DNA from: Schleiferiaceae bacterium
Lineage (GTDB): Bacteria; Bacteroidota; Bacteroidia; Flavobacteriales; Schleiferiaceae
Length of the DNA: 64,000 nucleotides
Reading direction: 5' to 3'
NCBI GenBank assembly: GCA_018402665.1
Contig: JAGYIN010000005.1
Location: forward strand, 62,001 to 126,000
The notes below the pieces were generated by a model, which searched no databases, was not told where the DNA came from, and worked only from the letters and a program-made list of their open reading frames with translations. The position numbers and the translations under genes were made by a program. Below are positions 25,745-34,348 of this stretch, one piece after another. Positions within the stretch are counted from its first letter, which is position 1; every line of letters starts with the position of its first letter.

Positions 25745-26980
25745 TTATCTCAGCTTCAAGGTTGCGATGGCCAATACTGCGAGCATGATGCCCACAATCC
25801 AGAATCGAGTCACAATTTTAGTTTCCGGGTACCCCTTCTTTTGGTAGTGGTGGTGCAGCGGACTCATCAAGAAAATTCGACGGCCTTCACCGTATTTTTT
25901 CTTTGTGTATTTGAAGTAGCTCACTTGTAAAATGACACTAACATTCTCTGCTAGGAATACTCCTGCTATGATGGGTAATAGGAACTCTTTTCGAACAGCG
26001 AGTGCGATGACGGCCACGATGGCGCCGATCGCTAGTGATCCTGTATCGCCCATGAAGACTTGCGCTGGGAAACTGTTGTACCATAAGAATCCTATGGCGG
26101 CTCCAATAAATGCGGCAGTGAAAATCACAAGTTCTCCTGAATTAGGGATGTACATAATGTTGAGGTAGCTCGAGAAGACGATCGAGCCACTGACGTAAGC
26201 CAGAACTAATAAGGCTGTTCCGGCAATGGCGGTGGTGCCGGTGGCTAATCCGTCCAATCCGTCGGTTAAATTGGCTCCATTCGAGACGGCTGTAATGATA
26301 AAGATGACCGCGAAAATGTACACCAACCAAGTCCAATTTGACCCTGTAGGTCCTATCCAACGGGTGAAAATATCGTAGTCAAATTCGTTGTCCTTTAAGA
26401 AGGGAAGGGTAGTTTTTGAGCTCTTTACGGCATCGCCGTAGGTTGCCGCAGGCGCATCATCACTGGCTACCCAAGAGGCGCTTTCCACCACCGGTTGCTT
26501 TTCTTTGATGGTGACTTCAGGGTGGAAATACAACGTGCTGCCCACAATGATACCGAGCACAATTTGACCGATCACCTTGAAAATGCCACGCAGACCTTTT
26601 TTATCCTTTTTGAAGACCTTGATATAGTCGTCTAAAAAGCCAATCGCGCCCATCCAAAGGGTCGAAATGAGCATCAACAAAATGTAGATGTTGTCCAATT
26701 TTGCCCAAAGCAGGGTAGGTACCACAATAGCCAAAATGATAATCACACCACCCATAGTTGGTGTTCCCGCTTTCTGGTTCTGTCCCTCCAGGCCTAGATC
26801 GCGAACGGTTTCACCGACCTGTAATCGTTGTAACCGGTCAATCAATCGTTTTCCAAACAACATGGAGATGATTAATGAGGTAATCACTGCCATTGCGGCT
26901 CTGAACGTGATGTACTGAAATACACCGGCTCCTGGAATGTCGTAGGCTTGGTCTAAATAAGTAAAAAGGTAGTACAGCAT
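25745..26980 (-). CDS. mraY: Phospho-MurNAc-pentapeptide transferase MraY
   Basis: 411 residues, about ten membrane segments. It makes lipid I from UDP-MurNAc-pentapeptide and undecaprenyl phosphate. Motifs: [11 protein letters not shown] near 74, [18 protein letters not shown] (the DDxxK site), [10 protein letters not shown], and [11 protein letters not shown] plus the [15 protein letters not shown] motif. Relative to the 360-residue E. coli enzyme there is a roughly 45-residue insertion (about 155-205, with the acidic [12 protein letters not shown] segment), which is usual in Bacteroidota. Confidence 0.96.
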   Translation of the reverse strand: MLYYLFTYLDQAYDIPGAGVFQYITFRAAMAVITSLIISMLFGKRLIDRLQRLQVGETVRDLGLEGQNQKAGTPTMGGVIIILAIVVPTLLWAKLDNIYILLMLISTLWMGAIGFLDDYIKVFKKDKKGLRGIFKVIGQIVLGIIVGSTLYFHPEVTIKEKQPVVESASWVASDDAPAATYGDAVKSSKTTLPFLKDNEFDYDIFTRWIGPTGSNWTWLVYIFAVIFIITAVSNGANLTDGLDGLATGTTAIAGTALLVLAYVSGSIVFSSYLNIMYIPNSGELVIFTAAFIGAAIGFLWYNSFPAQVFMGDTGSLAIGAIVAVIALAVRKEFLLPIIAGVFLAENVSVILQVSYFKYTKKKYGEGRRIFLMSPLHHHYQKKGYPETKIVTRFWIVGIMLAVLAIATLKLR

Positions 26981-26984
26981 AATA

Positions 26985-28439
26985 TTAGTGGTTTAGGAAG
27001 TTTTGTACCTCTTCGACATCATCGAAATGGGTTCGTACTCCTTTGATCTCCTGGTATTTTTCATGCCCTTTTCCTGCGATGAGGACAATGTCACCCGCTT
27101 GGGCTAGCATAAGTGCGCTTTTTATAGCTTGGGCACGGTCCGCTATGGTCAAGACCCGAGCTTTTTGATCGGGACTGAGCCCAGCCTCCATTTCGGTAAG
27201 GATGGTAGCGGGTTCTTCATCGCGCGGATTGTCGCTTGTGAGTATCACTTTATTGCTTTCTTTTGCTGCGATTGCTGCCATTTGAGGACGTTTTCCTTTG
27301 TCTCTATTTCCCCCGCAGCCCACTACGGTTATGACTTTTCCTTTTCCTTGATTCAGGTCATTGATCGTTCCTAGCACATTTTGAAGTGCATCTGGTGTGT
27401 GCGCATAATCCACTACGGCCGTGATGTCCTTTCCTTGAAGGGTTTGGAAACGACCGTCCACAGGCTTGAGTAGACTAATAGCGGTAAGGAGTTGAAGCGG
27501 ATCCTTACCCAATTCTATTCCAACCGCATAAAGGGCACATAAATTATAGGCGTTGAAATCCCCTAGAATGCGCGACCAGCATTCCTGGTCGTTTAGAGTT
27601 AATAGCATTCCGTCAAACCGACGCTCTAATAGTTTGACCTTATAATCTGCCGGGAATTTCAAAGCATAGCTCTTCACCTTAGCTTTCGTAGAGCTAATCA
27701 TGGTAGGGCCGTGTTTGGCATCCTCGTTATAAAGTGCAATAGCGTCCGATTTGAGTCCATCAAAGAGCAGTTTCTTCGCTGCTATATACCCGTTCATATC
27801 TCCATGGTAATCCAAATGGTCGCGCGTGATATTCGTGAATACGGCAACGTCAAAATCTACATGCGCTGTACGGTGCTGTACGAGGGCATGAGAGCTTACC
27901 TCCATGAAGCAGTATTTTACGCCAGCATCTACCATCGCGCGCATATGCTCTTGAACAGCCAATGCATCAGGTGTGGTGTGCGTCGCTGGTACGGTTGTTC
28001 TTCCAATACGAACTGAAATGGTACTCAAGAGTCCACAAAGCTCCCCTTCAAGTGTGCTGAACAGATCAAAAAGAAGGGTGGCAACTGTAGTTTTACCGTT
28101 GGTGCCGGTAACGCCGATAACTTTCATTTCCTCGCTCGGATTACCGAACCAATTCGCCGCAACTGCGCTCAATGCATAAGCACTGTCCTTGGTTTGGATA
28201 TAATGAATGCCTTCTCTGGTTTTCGCAGGTATATTTTCACAAACTATTGCAATAGCACCTGCATCTAGCGCGGTTTCGATGTAATCGTGCCCATCGACTT
28301 GGGTACCGGAAATGGCCACAAACAATGCATTCTTCCCGGACTTTCTACTATCATAACAAATGCGCTCAATAGCGATTTGTGTATTCCCTATGATTTCTTG
28401 GATGCGAACGCCGTAAAGCAAGTCTTTAAGTAGTTTCAT
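26985..28439 (-). CDS. murE: UDP-MurNAc-tripeptide ligase MurE (meso-DAP type)
   Basis: 484 residues from the ATG at 28439. This start gives an ATGA overlap with ftsI, and [11 protein letters not shown] fits the family; the ORF could be extended nine codons to 28466 but would run further into ftsI. Motifs: [37 protein letters not shown], and [10 protein letters not shown]. The DNPR motif in MurE selects meso-diaminopimelate, so peptidoglycan is expected to be of the DAP type. Confidence 0.95.
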   Translation of the reverse strand: MKLLKDLLYGVRIQEIIGNTQIAIERICYDSRKSGKNALFVAISGTQVDGHDYIETALDAGAIAIVCENIPAKTREGIHYIQTKDSAYALSAVAANWFGNPSEEMKVIGVTGTNGKTTVATLLFDLFSTLEGELCGLLSTISVRIGRTTVPATHTTPDALAVQEHMRAMVDAGVKYCFMEVSSHALVQHRTAHVDFDVAVFTNITRDHLDYHGDMNGYIAAKKLLFDGLKSDAIALYNEDAKHGPTMISSTKAKVKSYALKFPADYKVKLLERRFDGMLLTLNDQECWSRILGDFNAYNLCALYAVGIELGKDPLQLLTAISLLKPVDGRFQTLQGKDITAVVDYAHTPDALQNVLGTINDLNQGKGKVITVVGCGGNRDKGKRPQMAAIAAKESNKVILTSDNPRDEEPATILTEMEAGLSPDQKARVLTIADRAQAIKSALMLAQAGDIVLIAGKGHEKYQEIKGVRTHFDDVEEVQNFLNH

Positions 28440-30415
28440 CGCAGTACTAGTTTTACGGTGGAACATTGGTGGAGTGGGGTACCTAAAGCCGGTTCTTGTC
28501 GTACTACGCGACCTGTACCTATAAGCGAAACAGCAATTCCTTGTCCCTCTAATATTCGTGTCGCTGTGCGCGCATCTAATCCACTAAGGCTGGGTAGGAA
28601 GTTCTTTTGGAACGCTTGTTCAAAGCGGTCTTCGCCGACGGCAGTAGTACGCGCGGCGATGAGTTGTTCGCTGTTTAAGGTGGTCGGGGGTTCAGGCAAC
28701 TGGCTGTACACTTCGTCTGCGATGGCCTTAAATACTGGTCCTGCGACGATGTTTCCATAATAGCCCTTGTAGTAGTCCGGCTTATTGATCACTACGATGC
28801 AGCTGTATTTAGGGTCATTGGCTGGAAAATAGCCTGCAAATGAGCTTTGGTAATCTTTTCCGCCACGCCAGTAGTTCAGCTGACACGTACCGGTTTTTCC
28901 TGCGACGGGAACCCGCTGGTCATAAATATTTTTAGCGGTACCATATTGTACGGCGCCTTCCAACATAACCTGGAGTTTTTTAACCACCTCTTGTGAGCAT
29001 ATGGCTGGATTGAGAATGGCGGTTTCAAAATCCTCAACGATCCGACCGTGGTCCATGATGCGTTCAACAATCTGAGGTTTTACCATGGTCCCGTTGTTCG
29101 CCACAGCATTGTAGATGGTCAATAGTTGAAGCGGAGTGAACTCGACACCGTAACCGTAGGCCATCCACGGAAGTGAAATCCCGGACCAGCGATCATCATT
29201 GGGTTTTGGTATGTTTGGAGCGCTTTCGCCTTTAATGGTAATGCCAGTAGTTTCGTGAAAACCGCGGCTGTAGAGGAAATCGACATAGTCGTCTGGATGC
29301 TGTTCGAAATGCTTCTGGACCAATTTCACAATGCCCGTATTCGAGCTAACCTCGAAAGCCTTACGCAATGAAATAGTGCCGTAACCGCCCTTGCGCGAAT
29401 CCCTAACCTTCTTCCCGTAAATTGTAACTACTCCATCTTCTGTATCAACCTGATCACTGGTGTCGGCTACCCCAGTTTCAAGCAGCGCCATGGCGCTGAG
29501 AAGTTTAATGGTGGAGCCTGGCTCAGTGCGCTCCCAAACCGCGTAGTTGCGTAGCTCACTGTAAACACTGTCTTCATTGCGACCGAGGTTAGCCATAGCA
29601 ACGATGCGTCCTGTGGCAACTTCCATGACTACTGCTGTTCCGTGATCAGCATCGTATTTTTTTAATTGGGCAAGAAGACTCTGCTGGGCAACATCTTGAA
29701 TGCGCGTATCTATAGTGGTAAACAGATCGAATCCATCCACGGGCTCTACGGCTTGCGGATCATCCAGCGGTTTCCAGTCGTTCCCGGTGATTTTTTGCAT
29801 CAGTCGGTTGCCCGGTTTGCCTTGCAAGTAATTACTGTAATAACCCTCAAGACCGGCTTGCGCACCATCTTTATCGCGACCTATAGTTCTAGATCGAACG
29901 TCGGTAGCCATTTGAATGCGCTCGAGCTTTTCTTGAATAATCAAGCCGCCTTGAAACGCCCCGCGAGAGAGAATGGGGTAGGTTTTAATCCGCTGCAATT
30001 GGCTGTAATTCAAATCTGCCGCCAACGGAATGTAGCGGTGTTTTTTATCTCGCTCACTACGGAGATAAAGTTCCCATTGCGCTTCGTTCCGCTTAGGATT
30101 AAGGATGGCTAATTTTTCGCTTAGCCCAGCAACCTCTTCAGTGAAGACAGTGGCATCCACCGTTAGAGCGTCGAAATGAATGTTGTAAACGGGTTTAGTC
30201 GTCGCCAGGGTTTTGCCGTCTGCACTGTAGATGTCGCCTCGTTTTGCTTCAATGGGTCGGCGCTCAATCACCCGCTCTTGACTCTGTGCTCTAAGCTCAG
30301 GTCCCATGACAAGTGAGACATAGAATAATCGGACAAGGATGATTAGGAAGAACGCATACACTGCTGCGCTGATCCAAGTAATCCTTTTCTTTATTTGTCC
30401 AATTTCGAGGCTCAT
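28436..30415 (-). CDS. ftsI: Division-specific class B penicillin-binding protein FtsI (PBP3-like)
   Basis: 659 residues. One N-terminal membrane anchor (about 14-33), the dimerisation domain with RRPIEAKRGDIYSADGKTLA, then the transpeptidase domain with the active-site serine in EPGSTIKL (SxxK), SSNTG (SxN) and KTGT. A PASTA domain closes the protein (about 600-659). It crosslinks septal peptidoglycan with FtsW. The gene overlaps ftsL and murE by 4 bases each. Confidence 0.95.
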   Translation of the reverse strand: MSLEIGQIKKRITWISAAVYAFFLIILVRLFYVSLVMGPELRAQSQERVIERRPIEAKRGDIYSADGKTLATTKPVYNIHFDALTVDATVFTEEVAGLSEKLAILNPKRNEAQWELYLRSERDKKHRYIPLAADLNYSQLQRIKTYPILSRGAFQGGLIIQEKLERIQMATDVRSRTIGRDKDGAQAGLEGYYSNYLQGKPGNRLMQKITGNDWKPLDDPQAVEPVDGFDLFTTIDTRIQDVAQQSLLAQLKKYDADHGTAVVMEVATGRIVAMANLGRNEDSVYSELRNYAVWERTEPGSTIKLLSAMALLETGVADTSDQVDTEDGVVTIYGKKVRDSRKGGYGTISLRKAFEVSSNTGIVKLVQKHFEQHPDDYVDFLYSRGFHETTGITIKGESAPNIPKPNDDRWSGISLPWMAYGYGVEFTPLQLLTIYNAVANNGTMVKPQIVERIMDHGRIVEDFETAILNPAICSQEVVKKLQVMLEGAVQYGTAKNIYDQRVPVAGKTGTCQLNYWRGGKDYQSSFAGYFPANDPKYSCIVVINKPDYYKGYYGNIVAGPVFKAIADEVYSQLPEPPTTLNSEQLIAARTTAVGEDRFEQAFQKNFLPSLSGLDARTATRILEGQGIAVSLIGTGRVVRQEPALGTPLHQCSTVKLVLR

Positions 30416-30732
30416 TCTTCCACAACAATTTTATTCGGGCGTTCTGTAGGCGCGTTGAGTCCCAGTTCTTTTGCCTTGCGCAAGACTTTGCTCTCCAAAG
30501 AGAGATCCGTTAGTTTTTCCTTCGTTTCCGTGTATTCCGCTTCTAGTTCTTGTCGGGCTTCACTTAGCTGCTCTATCTCATGCACCTTGCGGTCTGCACT
30601 GTGACTGGTGTATATTGAGATCAGTGCCAAAAAGCTTAGCCAGGCTGCAAAAGGGAGTGCACGTAGTATGCCTTCGTCACTAATTCGCAGTGTTGCCCCA
30701 ATTTTTGACGATATGTTGTTCCACTTACTCAT
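30412..30732 (-). CDS. ftsL: FtsL-like cell division protein
   Basis: 106 residues. A short cytoplasmic start, one membrane helix (about 23-43), then an extracytoplasmic coiled coil (about 50-90) with heptad-like leucines and charged residues (IEQLSEARQELEAEYTE). This topology and the position between rsmH and ftsI identify it, since FtsL sequences are poorly conserved. It would form the FtsQLB-type complex with FtsQ. It overlaps rsmH by 8 bases. Confidence 0.82.
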   Translation of the reverse strand: MSKWNNISSKIGATLRISDEGILRALPFAAWLSFLALISIYTSHSADRKVHEIEQLSEARQELEAEYTETKEKLTDLSLESKVLRKAKELGLNAPTERPNKIVVEE

Positions 30733-31645
30733 CGCGGTTCCATTCGTGTTCTGAGCGCTCCGCGATACGTAGTTTTGCGCTCGTAGCCCTTGGATTTCTT
30801 GCGTTTTCCTCTGCGGTTGCGACCACAGGTTTTCTAGTGATGGCTTTAAACGGGAGTCGCTTCACGCCAAAAAAGTCCGATTCTGTTTGTCCCGTGGCCT
30901 TGCCCTCTTTGATAAAGTTTTTGACCATTCGGTCTTCAAGGCTGTGGTAACTCATTACTACGAGTCTGCCGCCGGGAGCTAGAACGTCAATACAACCGTT
31001 TAACAGGTCTTCTAGTACTTCAAGCTCCTTATTGACTTCCATGCGTAAGCCTTGAAAAACTTGGGCTACGTATTTGTGCCATCCGCCACGCGGTGCTAAC
31101 GGTTCACACAATTCACGCAGTTCCGCAGTAGTCTTCAGCGGTGCTTGAACACGTGCCAGCAAAAGCGCATGAACGAGCGGTTTAAGGCTTTTAAGATCGG
31201 TGTGTTTTCTGAATAAATCGTAGAGCGCTTGTTCCTCGTAAGTGGTTAGCACCTCCTCTGCTGAAATGCCTATTGCGGGGTTCATCCGCATATCTAATGG
31301 TCCATCAAAGCGAATGGAGAATCCACGCGACCCTTCATCGAACTGATGAGAGCTCACGCCGAGGTCTGCAAGAATGCCATCTACTTTTTTAGCGCCATGT
31401 AGTCGGAGATGGTTTTTTATGTAGCGGAAATTCGCTGCAATAAAGACCAGATTCGGATGGTCGGGAAGGTTGTTTTTAGCGTCTGGATCCTGGTCAAATG
31501 CGTACAGGGTACCGGTCGTTAATTGGTCTAAAATAGCCTTGCTATGACCGCCGCCGCCAAAGGTCACATCGACATACGATCCGGCAGGATCGATGCGTAA
31601 ACCTTCAAGGCATTCCGTTAAGAGAACTGGATCATGATAGCTCAT
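30725..31645 (-). CDS. rsmH: 16S rRNA (cytosine1402-N4)-methyltransferase RsmH
   Basis: 306 residues. It methylates C1402 of 16S rRNA with S-adenosylmethionine. Diagnostic motifs: YHDPVLLTECLEGL at the N-terminus, VDVTFGGGGHSKAIL (SAM-binding), ADLGVSSHQFDEGSRGFS, MRMNPA, and VMSYHSLEDRMVKNF. It overlaps mraZ by 14 bases. Confidence 0.97.
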   Translation of the reverse strand: MSYHDPVLLTECLEGLRIDPAGSYVDVTFGGGGHSKAILDQLTTGTLYAFDQDPDAKNNLPDHPNLVFIAANFRYIKNHLRLHGAKKVDGILADLGVSSHQFDEGSRGFSIRFDGPLDMRMNPAIGISAEEVLTTYEEQALYDLFRKHTDLKSLKPLVHALLLARVQAPLKTTAELRELCEPLAPRGGWHKYVAQVFQGLRMEVNKELEVLEDLLNGCIDVLAPGGRLVVMSYHSLEDRMVKNFIKEGKATGQTESDFFGVKRLPFKAITRKPVVATAEENARNPRATSAKLRIAERSEHEWNRDE

Positions 31646-32105
31646 TCTGACTTGGATTTATTCCGCCCATTACTTCTTCAGCGAGCAATCCAAAGTCATC
31701 ACTATCCACATTTACGGCGTTTTCGTACGCGTCCTTATCCCAAATCTCGATGATGCCGCTATGGGCGCTCAATACGATTTGACTACTAAGGTTGGCAAAT
31801 GCCTTCAGGTCGGGACTGATCCCCACCCTAGATGCACCGTCCAATTCTACAAGCTTTACGCCTGCCGTAAAAAGTCGAATAAAATCATTGTGTTTTTTGA
31901 CAAAACGGTTCAAGGTGTTGACCTTGTTCATGACCGTATTCCACTCCTGCATAGGATACAACTCCAAACAACTGTTAAATACACTTCTTTTAAGTACAAA
32001 TGCATCATGCATCTCCGGCGCCAGCTGCTTCTTCAGCGCTGCCGGGAGACTGATGCGACCCTTCGCATCCATCTTGCATTCGTGTACTCCAATGAGGTTT
32101 AACAT
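31632..32105 (-). CDS. mraZ: Transcriptional regulator MraZ
   Basis: 157 residues. The double AbrB-like fold is visible in two MraZ repeats: MDAKGRISLPAALKKQL (about 14-30) and VELDGASRVGISPDLKAF (about 90-108). MraZ forms a ring that binds tandem TGGG repeats ahead of its own operon and represses it. Such repeats are present directly upstream. First gene of the dcw cluster. Confidence 0.94.
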   Translation of the reverse strand: MLNLIGVHECKMDAKGRISLPAALKKQLAPEMHDAFVLKRSVFNSCLELYPMQEWNTVMNKVNTLNRFVKKHNDFIRLFTAGVKLVELDGASRVGISPDLKAFANLSSQIVLSAHSGIIEIWDKDAYENAVNVDSDDFGLLAEEVMGGINPSQNELS

Positions 32106-32126
32106 CTGTTTTTAACTGCTCTCTTA

Positions 32127-32161
32127 CAAAAGTAGAATTCTTGTCCCACGATTTCCCACAA
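32127..32161 (-). promoter_or_regulatory. Candidate mraZ promoter
   Basis: On the minus strand, TACTTTTG (32134 down to 32127) is a perfect TAnnTTTG -7 element, 21 bases before the mraZ ATG. TTG at 32161-32159 can serve as the -33 element with a 24-base spacer, slightly longer than usual. The MraZ-type boxes lie inside this spacer, so a bound MraZ ring would block the polymerase. Confidence 0.55.
32142..32160 (-). promoter_or_regulatory. MraZ-type operator, mraZ-facing pair
   Basis: The minus strand carries TGGGA at 32158-32154 and again at 32148-32144, a direct repeat with exactly 10-base period. This matches the known MraZ box layout (TGGGN repeated every 10 bases). A degenerate third copy, TGTA, lies one period upstream. 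Confidence 0.65.
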
Positions 32162-32171
32162 AGATACACAT

Positions 32172-32180
32172 TGTGGATAA
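32172..32180. promoter_or_regulatory. Perfect DnaA box
   Basis: TGTGGATAA on the plus strand is the reverse complement of TTATCCACA, the strongest DnaA box. A single box lies in the mraZ-engB control region, between the two sets of MraZ-type repeats. By chance roughly half a match would be expected in a window this size, so location is the only further support. Confidence 0.45.
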
Positions 32181-32230
32181 CTTTTGGAAGTAAAAACGCC
32201 AGACTTCCTTTTAAGCCTTGTAAATAGTGG

Positions 32231-32260
32231 TGGGAAGAAGTGGGAAGAAGTGAAAACAGT
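32231..32260 (+). promoter_or_regulatory. Second MraZ-type repeat set, engB-facing
   Basis: Two identical decamers TGGGAAGAAG (32231-32240 and 32241-32250) are followed in register by TGAAAACAGT. The 10-base period and TGGG core are those of MraZ boxes, but on the opposite strand to the mraZ-proximal pair. Confidence 0.5.
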
Positions 32261-32288
32261 GTGTGAATAAGATTGTGAATAGCGATTC

Positions 32289-32320
32289 TTGAGGTGCCTC
32301 GATAAATTGGTCTAACTTTA
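32289..32320 (+). promoter_or_regulatory. Candidate engB promoter
   Basis: TTG (32289-32291), a 21-base spacer and TAACTTTA (32313-32320) match the Bacteroidota -33/-7 pattern with one mismatch in the last base. The engB ATG follows 17 bases later. Confidence 0.5.
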
Positions 32321-32337
32321 CGTCAATCCTAGGAACT

Positions 32338-32958
32338 ATGAAGATTAACAGCGCTGAATTCGTAAAATCATCTGCAGAGCTTAAAGAGTGCCCTGCGCCA
32401 ACTAAAAATGAATTTGCCTTCATCGGAAGGTCGAATGTTGGGAAGAGCTCGTTGATCAACATGTTGATGCAACGCAAAGACCTCGCAAAGACCTCTGGGC
32501 GACCTGGGAAAACACAACTAATTAATCACTTCGAAATCAATGAGGATTGGTACCTCGTCGATTTACCGGGTTACGGTTATGCGAAAACTTCAAAGAAGAA
32601 TCGCGCCATCTTCCAGGAGATGATCACTAACTATATCAAGAAGCGCGATAACTTAATCAACACTTTCGTCTTGATTGATTGTCGTCACGATCCACAGAAA
32701 ATAGATCTGGAATTTATGGAGTGGTGTGGTATAGAGGGGATACCTTTTTCGATCGTCTTCACGAAAATTGATAAACTGGGTTCATCGTCTCTCATGAAGC
32801 AAATCGCCCAGTACAAAAAGAAGCTTTTATTGCAATGGGAGGCGCTGCCGCCCGTATTTATGACTTCGGCTGAAGGTAAATCCGGCCGTGAGGAAGTGCT
32901 GCGTTACATTGATGAGGTGAACAAGAGTATCACCACTGAAATGTATCGTAAACTATAA
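32338..32958 (+). CDS. engB: Ribosome biogenesis GTPase EngB (YihA/YsxC)
   Basis: 206 residues. TRAFAC-class GTPase needed for 50S subunit assembly. Motifs: G1 GRSNVGKSSLI (about 31-41), G2 in SGRPGKTQ, G3 DLPGYGYAK, G4 TKIDK and G5 TSAEGKSG. The ATG at 32338 gives the expected family start. Its stop is 11 bases from the convergent gldC stop, and no terminator lies between them. Confidence 0.96.
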   Translation: MKINSAEFVKSSAELKECPAPTKNEFAFIGRSNVGKSSLINMLMQRKDLAKTSGRPGKTQLINHFEINEDWYLVDLPGYGYAKTSKKNRAIFQEMITNYIKKRDNLINTFVLIDCRHDPQKIDLEFMEWCGIEGIPFSIVFTKIDKLGSSSLMKQIAQYKKKLLLQWEALPPVFMTSAEGKSGREEVLRYIDEVNKSITTEMYRKL

Positions 32959-32969
32959 CTGTACGGTTC

Positions 32970-33314
32970 TTATTTCTCCGGCGAAATCAAACCTGATTTT
33001 TCTCCAAAGTAACGTGCGAAGTCACGCATATCTGCCGCTAAGGCGGTATCTTCTGTCGCACGCTCATAGCCGTCTGCCATAGAAATAAAGGTCTGGTGGT
33101 ACATGCGTTTCATGTCGTCCATGAGCATGTCCTTTGTCCATAAATCAATGCGGAGACATTCGGAATTTTTATCGTCCCAAACTCCCATCATCAGGGCTTT
33201 TGCCTGCTCATTCGATACGCCCCCGTCCGTGGCATCCCATGTAATGGTCTCAGGGATTTTATTTTCATCTAATCCAACGGTGATTCTGATTTCACTTTCT
33301 TTCTGTACAGCCAT
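32970..33314 (-). CDS. gldC: Gliding motility protein GldC
   Basis: 114 residues, no signal peptide and soluble. It resembles flavobacterial GldC from SEIRITVGLDENKIPETITWDATD through LRIDLWTKDMLMDDMKRMYHQTF. The family has no known biochemical activity but supports gliding. The ATG shares one base with the gldB stop (TAATG), so the two are translated together. Confidence 0.9.
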   Translation of the reverse strand: MAVQKESEIRITVGLDENKIPETITWDATDGGVSNEQAKALMMGVWDDKNSECLRIDLWTKDMLMDDMKRMYHQTFISMADGYERATEDTALAADMRDFARYFGEKSGLISPEK

Positions 33315-34324
33315 TACGGTTTGTATTGTGCGTCGCGCAAAAATTTCTGTGCGTCGCGAATTTTAATGATTTCTTTTAAACTTAGTTCGCGGTGGTGCTC
33401 CGCATAGCTTTTGACCAATTTATACCCAATATATCGAGCCACTCTTCCCGGTATATCTCCGTCCATCGCGGTTCCAAGCTTTGAAAATGGTGCCGGTTCC
33501 GACAGACGTTGGCGAACCATCATATCCGTAGAAAAAAGCAATTTTTCACGTACCAATACCTCCCATATATTGGATTCATTTGCTTCTAAAAAGTCCCATT
33601 CCTCTGGTCCATAACCCAAAACTTCGCTATCAGCTACAGTGTATCCCGTAAGGGCTTCGGTGGCCAGTGCAATTTTTCCATGATAGACCATTTGACCGAT
33701 TAAGGTAGGGTCGTTGAAGTTTTCTAAGGATAGGGTTGCTAATAACGCATGGGCATAAGCAACGGGCAGTTGACTTTGACGTAATAATACGTTTTGATAG
33801 GCAGGAATTCCTGCGTATCCGGGGTAGCCAGCGCCCAAGAAATTATCTAAACCTACAAAAGCATACGACGTGTCGTTTGCCGTCATTCCAGGAAAATAGA
33901 TACAGGGCGATTCTAGATCGATCCCGCTGATATAAAAGAACAGTTGGTTCGGTAGCGGCAGTCCTAAAAGATCATTTGCACGTACACTTATTGCATTTAA
34001 ATCTTTGGCGATCGCATCCTTGTCCATAAGATTTTGGACGTTGGTATAATGATCGCGCAACGTCGGGTTAGCGCGCTCTTGTTCCCAAAAATTAGGAAGC
34101 GGGTTAGATGCGAAAAAGGGATGAAAGTGTGCGGTTAATTCTTTTATGTTGAGCGAATCACCGCCAAAAAGCACTTCATCAAAACTACGCGCATCCCAAG
34201 GGTGATATTCAACATTTTCTATGGGATACAATGAACCCGAACCGTTAAAACTCCGTTGAATAAAGAAGCCGATAGCGACAACGAAGGTGAGCGCGAAGAG
34301 GTATATTTGGTAGGTGCCTTTCAT
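33314..34324 (-). CDS. gldB: Gliding motility protein GldB
   Basis: 336 residues. Needed for gliding in flavobacteria, and its body matches the family (for example FHPFFASNPLPNFWEQER, YFPGMTANDTSYAF, and MVRQRLSEPAPFSKLGTAMDGDIPGRVARYIGYKLVKSY). The usual GldB is a lipoprotein; this one has a hydrophobic N-terminal segment (about 6-22) and no lipobox cysteine, so it is predicted to be anchored by a membrane helix. TAATTTTG on the minus strand at 34337-34330 is a perfect -7 element, but so near the ATG that the transcript would be almost leaderless. Confidence 0.85.
   Translation of the reverse strand: MKGTYQIYLFALTFVVAIGFFIQRSFNGSGSLYPIENVEYHPWDARSFDEVLFGGDSLNIKELTAHFHPFFASNPLPNFWEQERANPTLRDHYTNVQNLMDKDAIAKDLNAISVRANDLLGLPLPNQLFFYISGIDLESPCIYFPGMTANDTSYAFVGLDNFLGAGYPGYAGIPAYQNVLLRQSQLPVAYAHALLATLSLENFNDPTLIGQMVYHGKIALATEALTGYTVADSEVLGYGPEEWDFLEANESNIWEVLVREKLLFSTDMMVRQRLSEPAPFSKLGTAMDGDIPGRVARYIGYKLVKSYAEHHRELSLKEIIKIRDAQKFLRDAQYKP
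34302..34309 (+). promoter_or_regulatory. Candidate -7 element for nadE, inside gldB
   Basis: TATATTTG is a perfect TAnnTTTG match 39 bases before the nadE ATG, and it lies within the 5' coding part of the divergent gldB. No clear TTG is visible at -33. Confidence 0.35.
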
Positions 34325-34348
34325 GGGGCCAAAATTAAGGGGAAAGCA

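Noticed and set aside
32106-32337. Replication origin
   Set aside because: Only one DnaA box, no cluster, no AT-rich unwinding element and no dnaA or dnaN nearby.
34256-34348. Longer nadE start
   Set aside because: The extra 31 codons run antisense through gldB and have no counterpart in the family.
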